A stretch of 60,716 nucleotides of DNA from Hydrogenophaga sp. (GCF_025699295.1 NZ_JAILWB010000027.1:1-60716); one strand, 5' to 3'. Positions 23,991 through 34,629 are shown, counted from the stretch's first letter. A program made the numbers and translations. Notes: generated by a model from the sequence alone, not told the origin.

Positions 23991-25130
23991 TCAATACCTT
24001 TTCGCCACTTCTTCGAGCATCACCTCGGTCGCGCCGCCGCCGATGGCGAGCACGCGCGCGTCGCGCCACAGGCGCTCGATCGCGGTCTCGCGGATGAAGC
24101 CCATGCCGCCGTGGAACTGCTGGCAGGTCTGCACCACCTCGTTGACAAGTTCGCCCGTGAGCGCCTTGAGCATGGAGACCTCCTGCACGATGTCGTGGCC
24201 CTGGGTCACGCTCCAGGCGCAGTGGTACATGAACTGGCGCGCCGCGCGCACCCTGGCGTCGAGCATGGAGATGCGCTGGCGAATCGCCTGCTTGTCCCAC
24301 AGCGTGCCGCCGAAGGCCTGGCGCTGGCGCACGTAATCCAGCGTGAGCTGCAGGGCCTGGGTGCAGTGGCCGATGGCCATGGCGCCCAGCGCGATGCGCT
24401 CGGTCTGGAAGTTCTTCATCACCGAATAAAAGCCCTTGCCCTGCTCACCGAGCAGGTTCTCCTCAGGGATGCGCACGTTGTCCAGGATCAGCTCGGCCGT
24501 GTCGCTGGAGATCCAGCCGGTTTTCCTGAGCGCGCGGCCCACCGAGAAACCCGGCGTGCCCTTCTCGACGATGAACATCGTCATGTCGTGGCGCGCGGCG
24601 CCGGTCTTGGCGGCGATGAAATACAGGTCGGCGTGCACGCCGTTGGTGATGAACATCTTGGTGCCGTTGAGCACCCATTCGTTCCCTTCCTTGCGCGCCG
24701 TGGTGCGGATGCCCGCCACGTCGGAGCCCGCGCCAGGCTCGGTGATGCCGACCGCGGTGATCATCTCGCCGGCCGTCACCTTGCCCAGGTACTTCGCCTT
24801 CTGCGCCGCATTGCCGGCGTGGTGCAGGTGCGGGCCGGCCATGTCGGTGTGCACCAGCACCGTGATGATGAAGCCGGCAAAGGTGGACTGCGACAGGGCC
24901 TCGGCGAACACCAGGTTGGTCAGCGCGTCGGCGTCGCCGCCGCCGTAGGCCCCCTCGAAGGCAATGCCGAGCAGCCCCGCCTGGCCCATGCGGCGCAATA
25001 CGTCGCGCGGCACCATGCCGGTGTCTTCCCAGGCGGCGGCGTGCGGCTCCACCTCGCGCGCGAGGAAGCGCGCGACCTGGTCGCGCAGCAGCTCGTGATC
25101 GGGGTTGTCGTAGATCGTTTTTGTCATCAT
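23991..25130 (-). CDS. Acyl-CoA dehydrogenase in the leucine-degradation block
   Basis: A 379-residue flavoprotein: FAD/substrate motif AVGITEPGAGSDVAGIRTTARKEGNEWVLNGTKMFITNG, and C-terminal QQFHGGMGFIRETAIERLWRDARVLAIGGGATEVMLEEVA. The usual medium-chain catalytic Glu position (YEGT) reads GGGAT; the Glu of FQTERIALG is the likely base, as in isovaleryl- and long-chain enzymes. A separate, more typical isovaleryl-CoA dehydrogenase lies at 39898-41079, so this paralogue may act on another branched acyl-CoA such as citronellyl-CoA or a straight chain. Start ATG 25130 has GGAG 8 bases upstream; an ATG two codons earlier is possible. Confidence 0.85.
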   Translation of the reverse strand: MMTKTIYDNPDHELLRDQVARFLAREVEPHAAAWEDTGMVPRDVLRRMGQAGLLGIAFEGAYGGGDADALTNLVFAEALSQSTFAGFIITVLVHTDMAGPHLHHAGNAAQKAKYLGKVTAGEMITAVGITEPGAGSDVAGIRTTARKEGNEWVLNGTKMFITNGVHADLYFIAAKTGAARHDMTMFIVEKGTPGFSVGRALRKTGWISSDTAELILDNVRIPEENLLGEQGKGFYSVMKNFQTERIALGAMAIGHCTQALQLTLDYVRQRQAFGGTLWDKQAIRQRISMLDARVRAARQFMYHCAWSVTQGHDIVQEVSMLKALTGELVNEVVQTCQQFHGGMGFIRETAIERLWRDARVLAIGGGATEVMLEEVAKRY

Positions 25131-25167
25131 GCCCATGTCTCCGGCCGCTGATGCGCGGCTGTCGTCT

Positions 25168-26790
<1,623 letters not shown>

Positions 26791-26899
26791 GGCGGCATCC
26801 GTTGTGGTGTTTCGGGTCATTGTGGAGGATAGACACGGTGGCCGGTGGCCGCCGGTCACACAGGTTGCAAATCCCGCCAGATCGGCAGAAACTCCTGCA

Positions 26900-27952
26900 A
26901 TGCCCGCAAGCACCACCCGCGCCCCCCTGGATCCTGCCCGCCTTCTGGTCGGGCCCGCGCTCACGCCCATGGCCTTCGTGCGCGCCATGACGGAGGCCTA
27001 CGAGGCCCGCGGCCTGGACCCGGACGGGGCGCTGAAGACGGCACACATTGCGCCAGCGGATGTGCGAAACGCCGGCGCACGCATCACCGCCGCCCAGATG
27101 GAGGCGGTGTCCGACGCGGCGATGCGCGAACTCGACGACGAGGGCCTGGGCTGCTTCAGCCGTGCCCTGCCCTGGGGCAGCTACGGCATGCTGGCGCGCG
27201 CCTCGCTCTCGGCGCCCACCCTGGGGCTGGCGCTGCGGCGCTGGTGCCGCCACCACAGCCTGCTCACCGACGATGTGCTGCTGTCGCTGGAGGCCACGGG
27301 CGACAGCGCGCGCATCGCCCTGCGCCCGCACCGCCGGCCGGCGCCGCCGACCGAGTTCTGCGTCGTCTCGGTGCTGCGCAACATCCATGGCCTGGCCAGC
27401 TGGTACGTCGATTCGCGCATTCCACTGCAGGGCGCGCAGTTCCCCTATGCGCCACCACCGCATGTCGACGCCTACCGCGTACTGTTCGATGGCCCCTGCG
27501 CCTTCGGCGCGGAGCACGCCGCCATTGCGTTCGACGCCAGCTACCTGGCCCTGCCGATGCGGCGCGACGAAACCTCCATGAACCAGATGCTGCAGCGGGC
27601 GCTGCCGCTGACGGTGCGCGCCTACCGGCGCGACCGCCTGCTGGTGCAGCGCGTGCGCCAGGTGCTCGCCGCGCAGCCTCTGGACGCGCACAACGCCGAA
27701 GACCTGGCCGCGCTGCTCAACGTCTCCGCCCGCACGCTGCACCGCCAGTTGCGGGACGAAGGCGCCTCGCTGCAGGCCCTGAAGGACGAGGTGCGGCGCC
27801 AGCGCGCCACCGAGCTGCTGCTGCGCACGCGCCGCCCGATCAAGCAGGTGGCGCAGGACATCGGGTTTCGCAACGAAAAAAGCTTCATCCGCGCGTTTCG
27901 CGGCTGGACCGGCCGCTCACCCGGCGAGTGGCGCAGCGAACAGGCCGCGTAG
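26900..27952 (+). CDS. AraC-family transcriptional regulator, divergent from the liu block
   Basis: This 350-residue regulator has an N-terminal arabinose-binding-like (PF12625-type) domain (about 15-200) and a C-terminal AraC double helix-turn-helix (about 255-345: RVRQVLAAQPLDAHNAEDLAALLNVSARTLHRQLRDEGASLQALKDEVRRQRATELLLRTRRPIKQVAQDIGFRNEKSFIRAFRGWTGRSPGEWR). ATG 26900 opens MPASTTRAPLDPARLL; the frame is open further upstream across liuB, which I reject. It shares a 109-base intergenic region with liuB and is the obvious candidate activator of that block. Its 3' end overlaps the convergent HAD gene by 36 bases. Confidence 0.87.
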   Translation: MPASTTRAPLDPARLLVGPALTPMAFVRAMTEAYEARGLDPDGALKTAHIAPADVRNAGARITAAQMEAVSDAAMRELDDEGLGCFSRALPWGSYGMLARASLSAPTLGLALRRWCRHHSLLTDDVLLSLEATGDSARIALRPHRRPAPPTEFCVVSVLRNIHGLASWYVDSRIPLQGAQFPYAPPPHVDAYRVLFDGPCAFGAEHAAIAFDASYLALPMRRDETSMNQMLQRALPLTVRAYRRDRLLVQRVRQVLAAQPLDAHNAEDLAALLNVSARTLHRQLRDEGASLQALKDEVRRQRATELLLRTRRPIKQVAQDIGFRNEKSFIRAFRGWTGRSPGEWRSEQAA

Positions 27953-28579
27953 TTCGTCCATGTGGTGGAAGACGCGCGCCAGCGCCAAGCCCTCGAACGC
28001 GCGGCCGTGCCCATCGGGGCAATAGCCCCATACCGTCGCGCCCGCCGCCAGCCCGGCCTGGGCACCTGTACCCGTGTCCTCGATCACCAGGCAGCGCGCC
28101 GGGTCGGCGCCCAGGTGCGCGGCAGCGGCCAGGTACACATCGGGCGCGGGCTTGGAGCGCGGTTGATCGTGGCCGCTGAAGACCGCATCGCCGAAATAGG
28201 ACAGCAGGCCGACATGCTCAAGCTGCATCACCACCTTGGGTCGGTCCGCGCCGGAGGCGCAGGCGATGCGGCCCCCGACGTGCCGGTGGATGGCTGCCAC
28301 CGCCTCCACCGCGCCCCGAACCGCCTGCAGCTCGGCCCGCAGCCGGGCGTTGCGCCGCGCGTAGAAGGCCTGCATCCAGGCCTCGGTGAGCGGTTGGCCG
28401 GTCTCGGCCTCGATGCGCGCGCGTTCATCGCGCACCGCCTTGCCGATGAAGATCTGCATGCACTCGGCCTGGGTGATGGCCCAGCCGCTTTCGTTGAGCA
28501 CCTCGCGCAGCACGCCGTTGGTGATGGGCTCGCTGTCCACGAGCACGCCGTCGCAATCAAAAAGCACCGCCTCAAACAT
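27917..28579 (-). CDS. HAD-superfamily hydrolase, phosphoglycolate phosphatase / beta-phosphoglucomutase-like
   Basis: A 220-residue HAD phosphatase with all four motifs: I DCDGVLVDSEP (nucleophile Asp at residue 8), II ACASGADRPKV, III SKPAPDVYL, and IV CLVIEDTGTGAQAGLAAG. The helical cap between I and II places it with subfamily I-A enzymes such as YfbT, YniC or Gph. The substrate is a phosphorylated sugar or similar small molecule and cannot be specified. It overlaps the AraC gene tail-to-tail by 36 bases; a dispersed G/C repeat precedes its start. Confidence 0.87.
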   Translation of the reverse strand: MFEAVLFDCDGVLVDSEPITNGVLREVLNESGWAITQAECMQIFIGKAVRDERARIEAETGQPLTEAWMQAFYARRNARLRAELQAVRGAVEAVAAIHRHVGGRIACASGADRPKVVMQLEHVGLLSYFGDAVFSGHDQPRSKPAPDVYLAAAAHLGADPARCLVIEDTGTGAQAGLAAGATVWGYCPDGHGRAFEGLALARVFHHMDELRGLFAAPLAG

Positions 28580-28584
28580 GAGAT

Positions 28585-28665
28585 GCCCCCCACGCAGCCT
28601 GCGATGTCACCCCCCACAGGGGAGCATCACCTGCGGCCCGGCAAAACCGGTCCCGCGGTATTTCC
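28585..28665 (-). repeat. Dispersed G/C repeat, copy 1
   Basis: Read on the minus strand it contains GGACCGGTTTTGCCGGGCC, then a CCCCTGTGGGG dyad and a G-run (GTGGGGGG). It shares this layout with copies at 33080, 37914 and 43571. It lies 3' of the YchJ gene. Confidence 0.6.
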
Positions 28666-28687
28666 GGTGTGCGCCACGTCGTTTCGG

Positions 28688-29065
28688 TCATGCAAGCTGT
28701 TCTCCGTCTACGTAATACCAGTTTCCGTCTTCGCGCACGAAGCGGCTGCGTTCGTGCAGGCGTTGCCCGCGGCCCTGTACCCGCGAGCGGGCAACGAACT
28801 CGACCTCGGCGCGGGTCTCGTCGAGCACCCGGTGGCGCTTCACATCAAGGCCCAACCACTTCACGCCCGCTTCCAGTTCCAGCGCGGCCGGCCGGTGGCT
28901 CGGATGCCAGGTGGCCAGCAGGTGCGCCACGTCGCCGCGCGCGAAGGCGCTGTAGCGCGAGCGCATGAGCGCTTCGGCGTCGGGTGCGGGCACGCCGGTG
29001 CCGAGGTAGCGACCGCAACAGACCGCGAAAGCCGCGCCGCGTCCGCAGGGGCAGGCTTCCTTCAT
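28688..29065 (-). CDS. YchJ-family protein with SEC-C zinc motif
   Basis: The 125-residue protein starts MKEACPCGRGAAFAVCCGRYLGTGVPAPDAEALMRSRYSAFARGD. The CPCG...CC cluster is the SEC-C-type zinc motif, and ALMRSRYSAF opens the YchJ middle domain; the family end ERSRFVREDGNWYYVDGE is present. YchJ proteins are small cytoplasmic metal-binding proteins of unknown function. ATG overlaps the rhodanese stop by four bases, so the two are coupled. Confidence 0.9.
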   Translation of the reverse strand: MKEACPCGRGAAFAVCCGRYLGTGVPAPDAEALMRSRYSAFARGDVAHLLATWHPSHRPAALELEAGVKWLGLDVKRHRVLDETRAEVEFVARSRVQGRGQRLHERSRFVREDGNWYYVDGEQLA

Positions 29066-29487
29066 CGAGCCTTCTTCGCCCTGCGCTGCTCCAGCGTCTC
29101 CACCGGTGCGCCAGCGCTCAACCAGTCGGTGAAACCGCCGTCGATGTGCGCCACGTTGCGCATGCCCATGTCCTGCAAGGCCTTGGCAGCCAGCGCGCTG
29201 CGCCAGCCCGCGCCGCAGAACAGCACGAACTCCCGGCTCTCGTCGCCGAAGGCGGGTTTGAAATAAGGCGAGTCAGGGTCGACCCAGAATTCCAGCATGC
29301 CGCGCGGCGCGTGCAGCGCGCCGGGTACCGTGCCTTCGCGCTCGAGTTCGCGCAGGTCGCGGATATCCACCAGCTGCAGCCTCGGGTCGCCAGCCTGCAG
29401 ACGTTCCTGCACCTGGGTCACGCTGTAGGTGGTGATCTGAGCGCTGGCCTCGTCCACGAGCGCGCGGAATCCTTTGGTGATGGGCAT
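29062..29487 (-). CDS. Rhodanese-like sulfurtransferase domain protein
   Basis: A single-domain rhodanese of 141 residues: LVDIRDLRELEREGTVPGALHAPRGMLEFWVDPDS and the active-site loop FCGAGWRSALAAKALQDMG with catalytic Cys in C-G-A-G-W-R, then VAHIDGGFTDW. It would transfer sulfane sulfur to thiol acceptors in the cytoplasm. No signal peptide is seen. It precedes and overlaps the YchJ gene, and is divergent from the SLC13-type permease with a 124-base intergenic region in which I see no convincing operator. Confidence 0.9.
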   Translation of the reverse strand: MPITKGFRALVDEASAQITTYSVTQVQERLQAGDPRLQLVDIRDLRELEREGTVPGALHAPRGMLEFWVDPDSPYFKPAFGDESREFVLFCGAGWRSALAAKALQDMGMRNVAHIDGGFTDWLSAGAPVETLEQRRAKKAR

Positions 29488-29611
29488 GAAAGGCTCCTGA
29501 GGCGTCGATTATCGGCGCCGGGGCGTCACCCTGCAGGCGCAGCCCCGATGATGGGTACATTCGAGCCATGCCAGCACCCCCCCGATCCACACCTCACCAC
29601 AAAGCTTTCGC

Positions 29612-31501
29612 ATGACGCCAGACCAGATCACCGTGCTGCTCATCCTGGGCCTCGTCGTCGGCCTGTTCCTCTGGGGAAAATGGCGACACGACCTCGTGGC
29701 CGTGAGCGCGCTCGTGGCCTGCGTGTGGTCGGGTCTGGTCAAGCCCGGTGACGCGTTCAGCGGCTTCGGTCACCCGGCGGTGATCACGGTGGCCTGCATG
29801 CTGATCATGAGCAAGGCCCTGCAGGTTTCGGGCGCGGTCGAGGTGCTGGCGCGCTTCGCCATCCCCGCCAAGGCGGGGCAGGTGCTCAGCCTGGCAGCGC
29901 TGATGGGCGTGGGCGCACTGCTCTCCGGCTTCATGAACAACGTGGGCGCCATGGCGCTGCTGATGCCGATCGCGCTCAAGGTCGCCAAGCGCCTGTCCAT
30001 CCCGCCGGGGCGCATGCTCATGCCGCTGGCCTTCGGCACCATCCTGGGCGGCATGACGACCCTGATCGGCACGCCGCCCAACCTGATCGTGGCCGGTTTC
30101 CGGGCCGGCATGGGCGATGGCAGGGGTTCGTTCGCGATGTTCGACTTCGCCGCCATCGGCGTGCCGGTGGCCGTGCTGGGCGTGGTGTTCATTGCCCTGC
30201 TGGGGTGGCGACTCGTGCCCAGGCGCCAGGCAGAGGGTCTGGAAGGCTTCGACACCGGGGCCTACCTGACCGAGGCCCGGATTCTTGAAGACGGCGCTTC
30301 GGTGGGCAAGACACTGGCCGAGGTAGAGAAGGTGCTGGAGGACGCGGGCGCGCAGGTGGTGGGCCTGGTGCGCCACGAGATGCGCATCACCGCGCCCAGC
30401 CCGATGCGCGTGCTGCGCGCGCAGGACATCCTGGTCATCGAGGCGGACGTGGACACCTTGTCCACGGTGCTGTCGGCACTCGGGCTCAAGCTGGAGGAAT
30501 CGGGGCGCCCTGCCGACCGGAAAGAGGACAAGAACGCAGACGATGCGGCCACCGAGGCGACTGCAACCGTCGAGCCGGCAACCGGGAAGGAGGCCCCGGC
30601 AAAAGACAGGGAAAAGGAAGAAGAGAAGCCGCGCGGCGACGCCGCGGACATCGTGCTGGTCGAGCTGGTCGTGCTGCCGGGCCCCATGCTGACCGGGCGT
30701 TCGGCCAGCGACATCTCGCTGCGCAGCCGCTACGGACTGAACCTGCTGGCCGTCTCCCGCCAGGGCAACCGGTCCATCGAACGGCTGCGCTCGCTGGCAC
30801 TGCGCCCGGGCGACATCCTGCTGCTGCAGGGCCCACCAGGCGCCATCGCCGAGTTCGCCAGCGACACCGGCTGCGTGCCCCTGGCCGGGCGCGACCTGCA
30901 GATTCCCAACAAGCGCAAGGCCATCCAGGCCTCGCTGATCATGCTGCTCTCGGTGGCCGCTGCCGCGCTGGGCGTGATGCCGGCGGCCGTCGCCTTCCTG
31001 ACGGGAGCCCTGTTCACGCTGTTGCTGCGTGCCCTGCCCCTGCGCCAGCTGTACGACGCCATCGACTGGCCCGTCATCATCCTGCTGGGCGCCCTGTTCC
31101 CGCTCGCCAGCGCGATGCAGTCCACGGGTGCGGCCGATCTGCTTGCGCGGGGTCTGATGGGTTCGGTCGCCCAGGGCAACGCGGTGGTGGCGCTGGCGCT
31201 GGTGCTGCTGGTGACCATGTTCCTGTCGGACCTGATGAACAACGCGGCCACTGCGGCGGTCATGTGCCCGGTGGCCATCGGCAGCGCCGCGGCGCTCGGT
31301 GTCAACCCCGATCCCTTCCTGATGGCGGTGGCCATCGGTGCCTCATGCGCCTTCCTGACGCCGATCGGTCACCAGAACAACACCATGATTCTGGGGCCGG
31401 GTGGTTTTCGCTTTGGCGACTACTGGAAGTTGGGACTGCCGCTGGAGGTGCTGGTGGTCGGGGTCAGCATGCCGCTGCTGCTCATCGTCTGGCCGCTGTG
31501 A
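29612..31501 (+). CDS. SLC13/DASS-type permease with two RCK_C (TrkA-C) domains
   Basis: This 629-residue inner-membrane transporter has hydrophobic N- and C-terminal halves flanking a cytosolic region. Family motifs include GFMNNVGAMALLMPIALKVAKR with FGTILGGMTTLIGTPPNLIVAG, and in the second half FLSDLMNNAATAAVMCPVAIG with FLTPIGHQNNTMILGPGGFRFGDYWKLGLPLEV. Two RCK_C domains (about 212-290 and 345-425) are split by an unusual Lys/Glu/Ala-rich linker of about 55 residues. Relatives carry dicarboxylates, sulfate or other anions with Na+; the substrate here is unknown. ATG 29612 lacks an obvious ribosome site. Confidence 0.88.
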   Translation: MTPDQITVLLILGLVVGLFLWGKWRHDLVAVSALVACVWSGLVKPGDAFSGFGHPAVITVACMLIMSKALQVSGAVEVLARFAIPAKAGQVLSLAALMGVGALLSGFMNNVGAMALLMPIALKVAKRLSIPPGRMLMPLAFGTILGGMTTLIGTPPNLIVAGFRAGMGDGRGSFAMFDFAAIGVPVAVLGVVFIALLGWRLVPRRQAEGLEGFDTGAYLTEARILEDGASVGKTLAEVEKVLEDAGAQVVGLVRHEMRITAPSPMRVLRAQDILVIEADVDTLSTVLSALGLKLEESGRPADRKEDKNADDAATEATATVEPATGKEAPAKDREKEEEKPRGDAADIVLVELVVLPGPMLTGRSASDISLRSRYGLNLLAVSRQGNRSIERLRSLALRPGDILLLQGPPGAIAEFASDTGCVPLAGRDLQIPNKRKAIQASLIMLLSVAAAALGVMPAAVAFLTGALFTLLLRALPLRQLYDAIDWPVIILLGALFPLASAMQSTGAADLLARGLMGSVAQGNAVVALALVLLVTMFLSDLMNNAATAAVMCPVAIGSAAALGVNPDPFLMAVAIGASCAFLTPIGHQNNTMILGPGGFRFGDYWKLGLPLEVLVVGVSMPLLLIVWPL

Positions 31502-31524
31502 CCTGACAAGGCTGCATGGGTGGC

Positions 31525-32010
31525 TCAGGCTTCGGGCGCTTCGGCCGCAGCGCCCTGTTCCCTCGCGTCACGCACGATCAGCACGGGAACCCGGGAGACA
31601 CGTGCGAGCGACTCGGCCACGCTGCCAGCCAGCCAGCGCACGATGCCTTTGCGACCGTGGCTGCCCGTGATCACGAGGTCGGCACCCCACTCCTCGGCAT
31701 CGCGCGCCAGGGCCTCGGCGATGCTGTCCTTGACCGTGCCGATGGACAACCGGGCGGACTCGGCGTCCACACCCTGCGCTTCGGCCTGCTCGGTCACGCG
31801 GTGCAGGATGGCATTGCCCTCTTCGCGCAGGGTCGACTCCAATTCCGCAAGGTCTTGCGCCGACGATGCCTTGGTCGGCACCACCTCGCTCACGTAAGCG
31901 AGCCGCAGCTTCGCGCCCTGGTCACGGGCCAGGCGGATGGCCATCTGGATGGCCGGCTTGGAAAGATCGTCGTCGCCGACGGCGACCAGGATGCGGGGAA
32001 AAACGCTCAT
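31525..32010 (-). CDS. Universal stress protein family
   Basis: A 161-residue Usp with MSVFPRILVAVGDDDLSKPAIQMAIRLARDQGAKLRLAYVSEV at the start and the ATP-binding pattern GSHGRKGIVRWLAGSVAESLARVSRVPVLIVRD (G-x2-G-x9-GS) at the end. The middle (residues 50-90) is longer than in the Usp at 6333. Its stop is 23 bases from the convergent permease stop. ATG 32010 is chosen by family alignment; the frame is open a further 33 codons. Confidence 0.88.
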   Translation of the reverse strand: MSVFPRILVAVGDDDLSKPAIQMAIRLARDQGAKLRLAYVSEVVPTKASSAQDLAELESTLREEGNAILHRVTEQAEAQGVDAESARLSIGTVKDSIAEALARDAEEWGADLVITGSHGRKGIVRWLAGSVAESLARVSRVPVLIVRDAREQGAAAEAPEA

Positions 32011-32023
32011 GGGGTATAGGGAT

Positions 32024-32215
32024 TCAGGCAGGGCGGTCGGTGTCCGACGCGGGCGGTGCAGGGGGTCGATCTTCGGCCGCGGGCTGGCTGGTCGCGTCCG
32101 TGCACGCATGTCCGGTCTCGGTCCATTCGCCCGCCACGCACAGCAGCTCGCGACCGTTGACGCAGACGGTCGCGCCTTCAGGGTACGTCTGGTCTCCGTA
32201 AATGCAAGGCTTCAA
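32024..32215 (-). CDS. Small cysteine-containing hypothetical protein, DUF1496-like
   Basis: A 63-residue product, MKPCIYGDQTYPEGATVCVNGRELLCVAGEWTETGHAC..., with four cysteines, a C-x3-G...Y-x-x-GA...G-x-x-x-x-C...W pattern resembling DUF1496, and a Pro/Ala/Asp-rich disordered tail. The start is TTG 32215 with a strong AAAGGAG 7 bases upstream, which supports translation. No signal peptide is visible. It ends 13 bases before the downstream usp start and may be co-transcribed with it. Function unknown. Confidence 0.7.
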   Translation of the reverse strand: MKPCIYGDQTYPEGATVCVNGRELLCVAGEWTETGHACTDATSQPAAEDRPPAPPASDTDRPA

Positions 32216-32327
32216 GGTCGCGCTCCTTTCATGCGATCCCGTCGCTTATACACGCGAAACAATTCCCTGCCCACCCTGCAGAAATGGCGTGCCTCGGTAC
32301 ACTGCGCGACCCATCACGAGACCCAAC

Positions 32328-33032
32328 ATGAACGACCTGACCGCCTTCCCGATCACGCAGAAGTGGCCTGCGGCCCACCCCGACCGGCTGCAGCTGTACT
32401 CGCTGCCCACGCCCAATGGCGTGAAGGCGTCCATCATGCTGGAGGAAACCGGCCTGCCCTATGAGGCGCATCTGGTGCGCTTCGACACCAACGACCAGAT
32501 GTCGCCGGCCTTTCTCTCGCTCAACCCGAACAACAAGATTCCCGCCCTCCTCGACCCCGCAGGGCCCGGCGGCAAACCCATGGCGCTGTGGGAATCGGGC
32601 GCCATCCTGATCTACCTGGCCGAGAAGACCGGGCAGTTCCTGCCGGCGGACCCGGCGGCCCGCTACGAAACCCTGCAGTGGCTGATGTTCCAGATGGGCG
32701 GCGTGGGCCCGATGTTCGGCCAGCTCGGCTTCTTCCACAAGTTCGCCGGCAAGGACTACGAGGACAAGCGCCCGCGCGACCGCTACGTGGCCGAGACGAA
32801 ACGCCTGCTCGGCGTGCTGAACCAGCGCATGCAAGGCCGCGACTGGATCATGGGCACGGACTACAGCATCGCCGACATCGCCACCTGGCCCTGGGTGCGC
32901 AACCTGGTGGGCTTCTATGGCGCGGGTGACCTGGTGGGTTTTGCCGACTTCCCGAACCTCGCGCGCGTGCTCGATGCCTTCGAAAAACGCCCTGCCGTGC
33001 AACGCGGCCTGGCAATTCCCGCTCGAGGCTGA
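32328..33032 (+). CDS. Glutathione S-transferase, nu-class/Ure2p-like (YfcG type)
   Basis: The 234-residue protein has a thioredoxin-fold N-domain (RLQLYSLPTPNGVKASIMLEETGLPYEAHLV, with the TPNG(x)K motif of YfcG/YghU-type enzymes; NPNNKIPALLDPAGPGG with cis-Pro; and glutathione-binding LWESGAILIYLAEKTG) and a helical C-domain ending with YSIADIATWPWV. Such enzymes act as disulfide-bond oxidoreductases or peroxidases with glutathione. ATG 32328 is set by family alignment. It is convergent with trkH. Confidence 0.92.
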   Translation: MNDLTAFPITQKWPAAHPDRLQLYSLPTPNGVKASIMLEETGLPYEAHLVRFDTNDQMSPAFLSLNPNNKIPALLDPAGPGGKPMALWESGAILIYLAEKTGQFLPADPAARYETLQWLMFQMGGVGPMFGQLGFFHKFAGKDYEDKRPRDRYVAETKRLLGVLNQRMQGRDWIMGTDYSIADIATWPWVRNLVGFYGAGDLVGFADFPNLARVLDAFEKRPAVQRGLAIPARG

Positions 33033-33079
33033 CTTTCGAGCAGTCCGGTCAGCGCGCCAGCGATGACCGGACCCCAGGG

Positions 33080-33161
33080 CACCGCGGATCCGGCTCCGCC
33101 GGTCTGCCAGTGCCGCCCCCCTTGAGGGGGTGACGCGCTGAAAGCGCGGCGCGGGGGTGGG
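33080..33161 (+). repeat. Dispersed G/C repeat, copy 2
   Basis: GGATCCGGCTCCGCCGG, then CCCCCTTGAGGGGG, then TGACGCGCTGAAAGCGCGGCG and GGGGGTGGG, ending two bases from the trkH stop. The several stems make it a plausible terminator between the convergent gst and trkH. Confidence 0.7.
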
Positions 33162-33162
33162 T

Positions 33163-34623
33163 CTACTTCCTCCAGAACTGCCCGGTGAAGAGCACCAGCA
33201 CGGTCAGCAGTTCGAGACGCCCGAGCAGCATGGCGAAGCTCAGCACCCAGATCTGGAAACTGCCCAGCACGCCATAGTTGCTGGCTGGACCCACGTCGCC
33301 CAACCCGGGGCCGATGTTGTTGACCGTGGCCACCACGGCAGAGAACGCGGTGACGATGTCCATGTCGGTGAACAGCAGCACCATGGTCAACCCCATGGTG
33401 GCCGCGCCATAGATCAGCATGTAGCCCAGCACCGCGGTCATGACCGAGGTCGGCATGATGGCGCCACCCAGCGTGACCGGATTGACCACCCGCGGGTGGA
33501 CGATGCGCACCAGCTCGCGCCGGGCCTGCTTGATCAGCAGCACCATGCGAACCAGCTTGATGCCGCCCCCCGTGGAACCCGCGCACGACACAAAACAGCC
33601 GAGGAACATGAGCAGCACCGGCGCGAACACCGGCCACTGCGCATAGTCCACCGAGGCGTAGCCGGTGGTGGTGGCGAGCGAGACCACGTGGAAGGCACTG
33701 ATGCGCAGTGCGTCGGGGAAATGATCGTAGTCGCCATGCGCCACCAGCAGCACCGCCACCACCATGATGGACACCACGAGCACCGCCACATAGGTGCGGA
33801 TTTCGCGGTCGCGTGTGATGGGGCGCAGAGAGCGCTGACGCAGCACGATGAAGTAGCGCATGAAGCTCACCCCCGCCAGTGCCATGAACACGGTGGCCAC
33901 GGCCTCGATGCGCGCCGAGTCCCAGTGCCCGAAGCTGGCGTCGTGCGAGGAGAATCCGCCCAGGCCCATGGTGGTGCACATGTGCATGAACGCGTCGGCC
34001 CAGCTCATGCCGGCCCAGCGGTAGGCGAGCATGCAGGCCACGGCAAACAGCACGTACACACCCCACAGGCCGCGCGCGGTCTCTGCAATGCGCGGCGTGA
34101 ACTTGGTGTCCTTCATGGGCCCCGGCGTCTCGGCCCGGTAGAGCTGCACACCACCCAGACCCAGCATCGGCAATACCGCCACCACCAGCAGCATGATGCC
34201 CAGCCCGCCGAGCAGCTGCAGGAAACAGCGCCAGACGTTCACCGACACCGGCAGCGCATCCAGCCCCGACAGCGCGGTCGCGCCCGTGGCGGTGAGCGCG
34301 CTCATGGATTCGAAGTAGGCCTTGGTCCAGGTGATGTCGGGCACGGTGAACATGAGCGGCGCGGCAGCAAAGGCCGGCAGCAGCATCCACACCAGGTTGA
34401 CCAGCAGAAAGCCGTCCTTGGCCTGCAGTTCGCGGCGATGCGCGCGGGTCAGGCGCCACAGGGCCATGCCGCAAGCTGTCGTCAGCGCAAAGCCGTAGGC
34501 CCACACCAGCGCATGGCCCTGCGCGTCCAGGAACCAGGCCCAGGCCAGTGGCACGAGGAAGGCCGGCGCGAACGCCAGCAGGATGCGCGAGAAGACCAGC
34601 AGGACGGGCAGCAGGCTGTACAC
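33163..34623 (-). CDS. trkH: Trk potassium uptake protein TrkH
   Basis: The 486-residue inner-membrane K+ translocating subunit has the repeated pore-loop regions of TrkH: SALTATGATALSG, MCTTMGLGGFSSHDASFGH, SLATTTGYASVDYAQWP and VVATVNNIGPGLGDVG, plus GCFVSCAGSTGGGIKLVRMVLL. The start is a GTG (34623), 6 bases after the trkA stop, with only a weak upstream GAGC, so it is probably translated by coupling from trkA. Length and topology are typical. Confidence 0.95.
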   Translation of the reverse strand: MYSLLPVLLVFSRILLAFAPAFLVPLAWAWFLDAQGHALVWAYGFALTTACGMALWRLTRAHRRELQAKDGFLLVNLVWMLLPAFAAAPLMFTVPDITWTKAYFESMSALTATGATALSGLDALPVSVNVWRCFLQLLGGLGIMLLVVAVLPMLGLGGVQLYRAETPGPMKDTKFTPRIAETARGLWGVYVLFAVACMLAYRWAGMSWADAFMHMCTTMGLGGFSSHDASFGHWDSARIEAVATVFMALAGVSFMRYFIVLRQRSLRPITRDREIRTYVAVLVVSIMVVAVLLVAHGDYDHFPDALRISAFHVVSLATTTGYASVDYAQWPVFAPVLLMFLGCFVSCAGSTGGGIKLVRMVLLIKQARRELVRIVHPRVVNPVTLGGAIMPTSVMTAVLGYMLIYGAATMGLTMVLLFTDMDIVTAFSAVVATVNNIGPGLGDVGPASNYGVLGSFQIWVLSFAMLLGRLELLTVLVLFTGQFWRK

Positions 34624-34629
34624 GAAGCT

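Noticed and set aside
26791..26899. LiuR or AraC operator upstream of liuB
   Set aside because: Only a GGTGGCCGGTGGCC direct repeat is visible; it does not match the LiuR palindrome and is too simple to assign.
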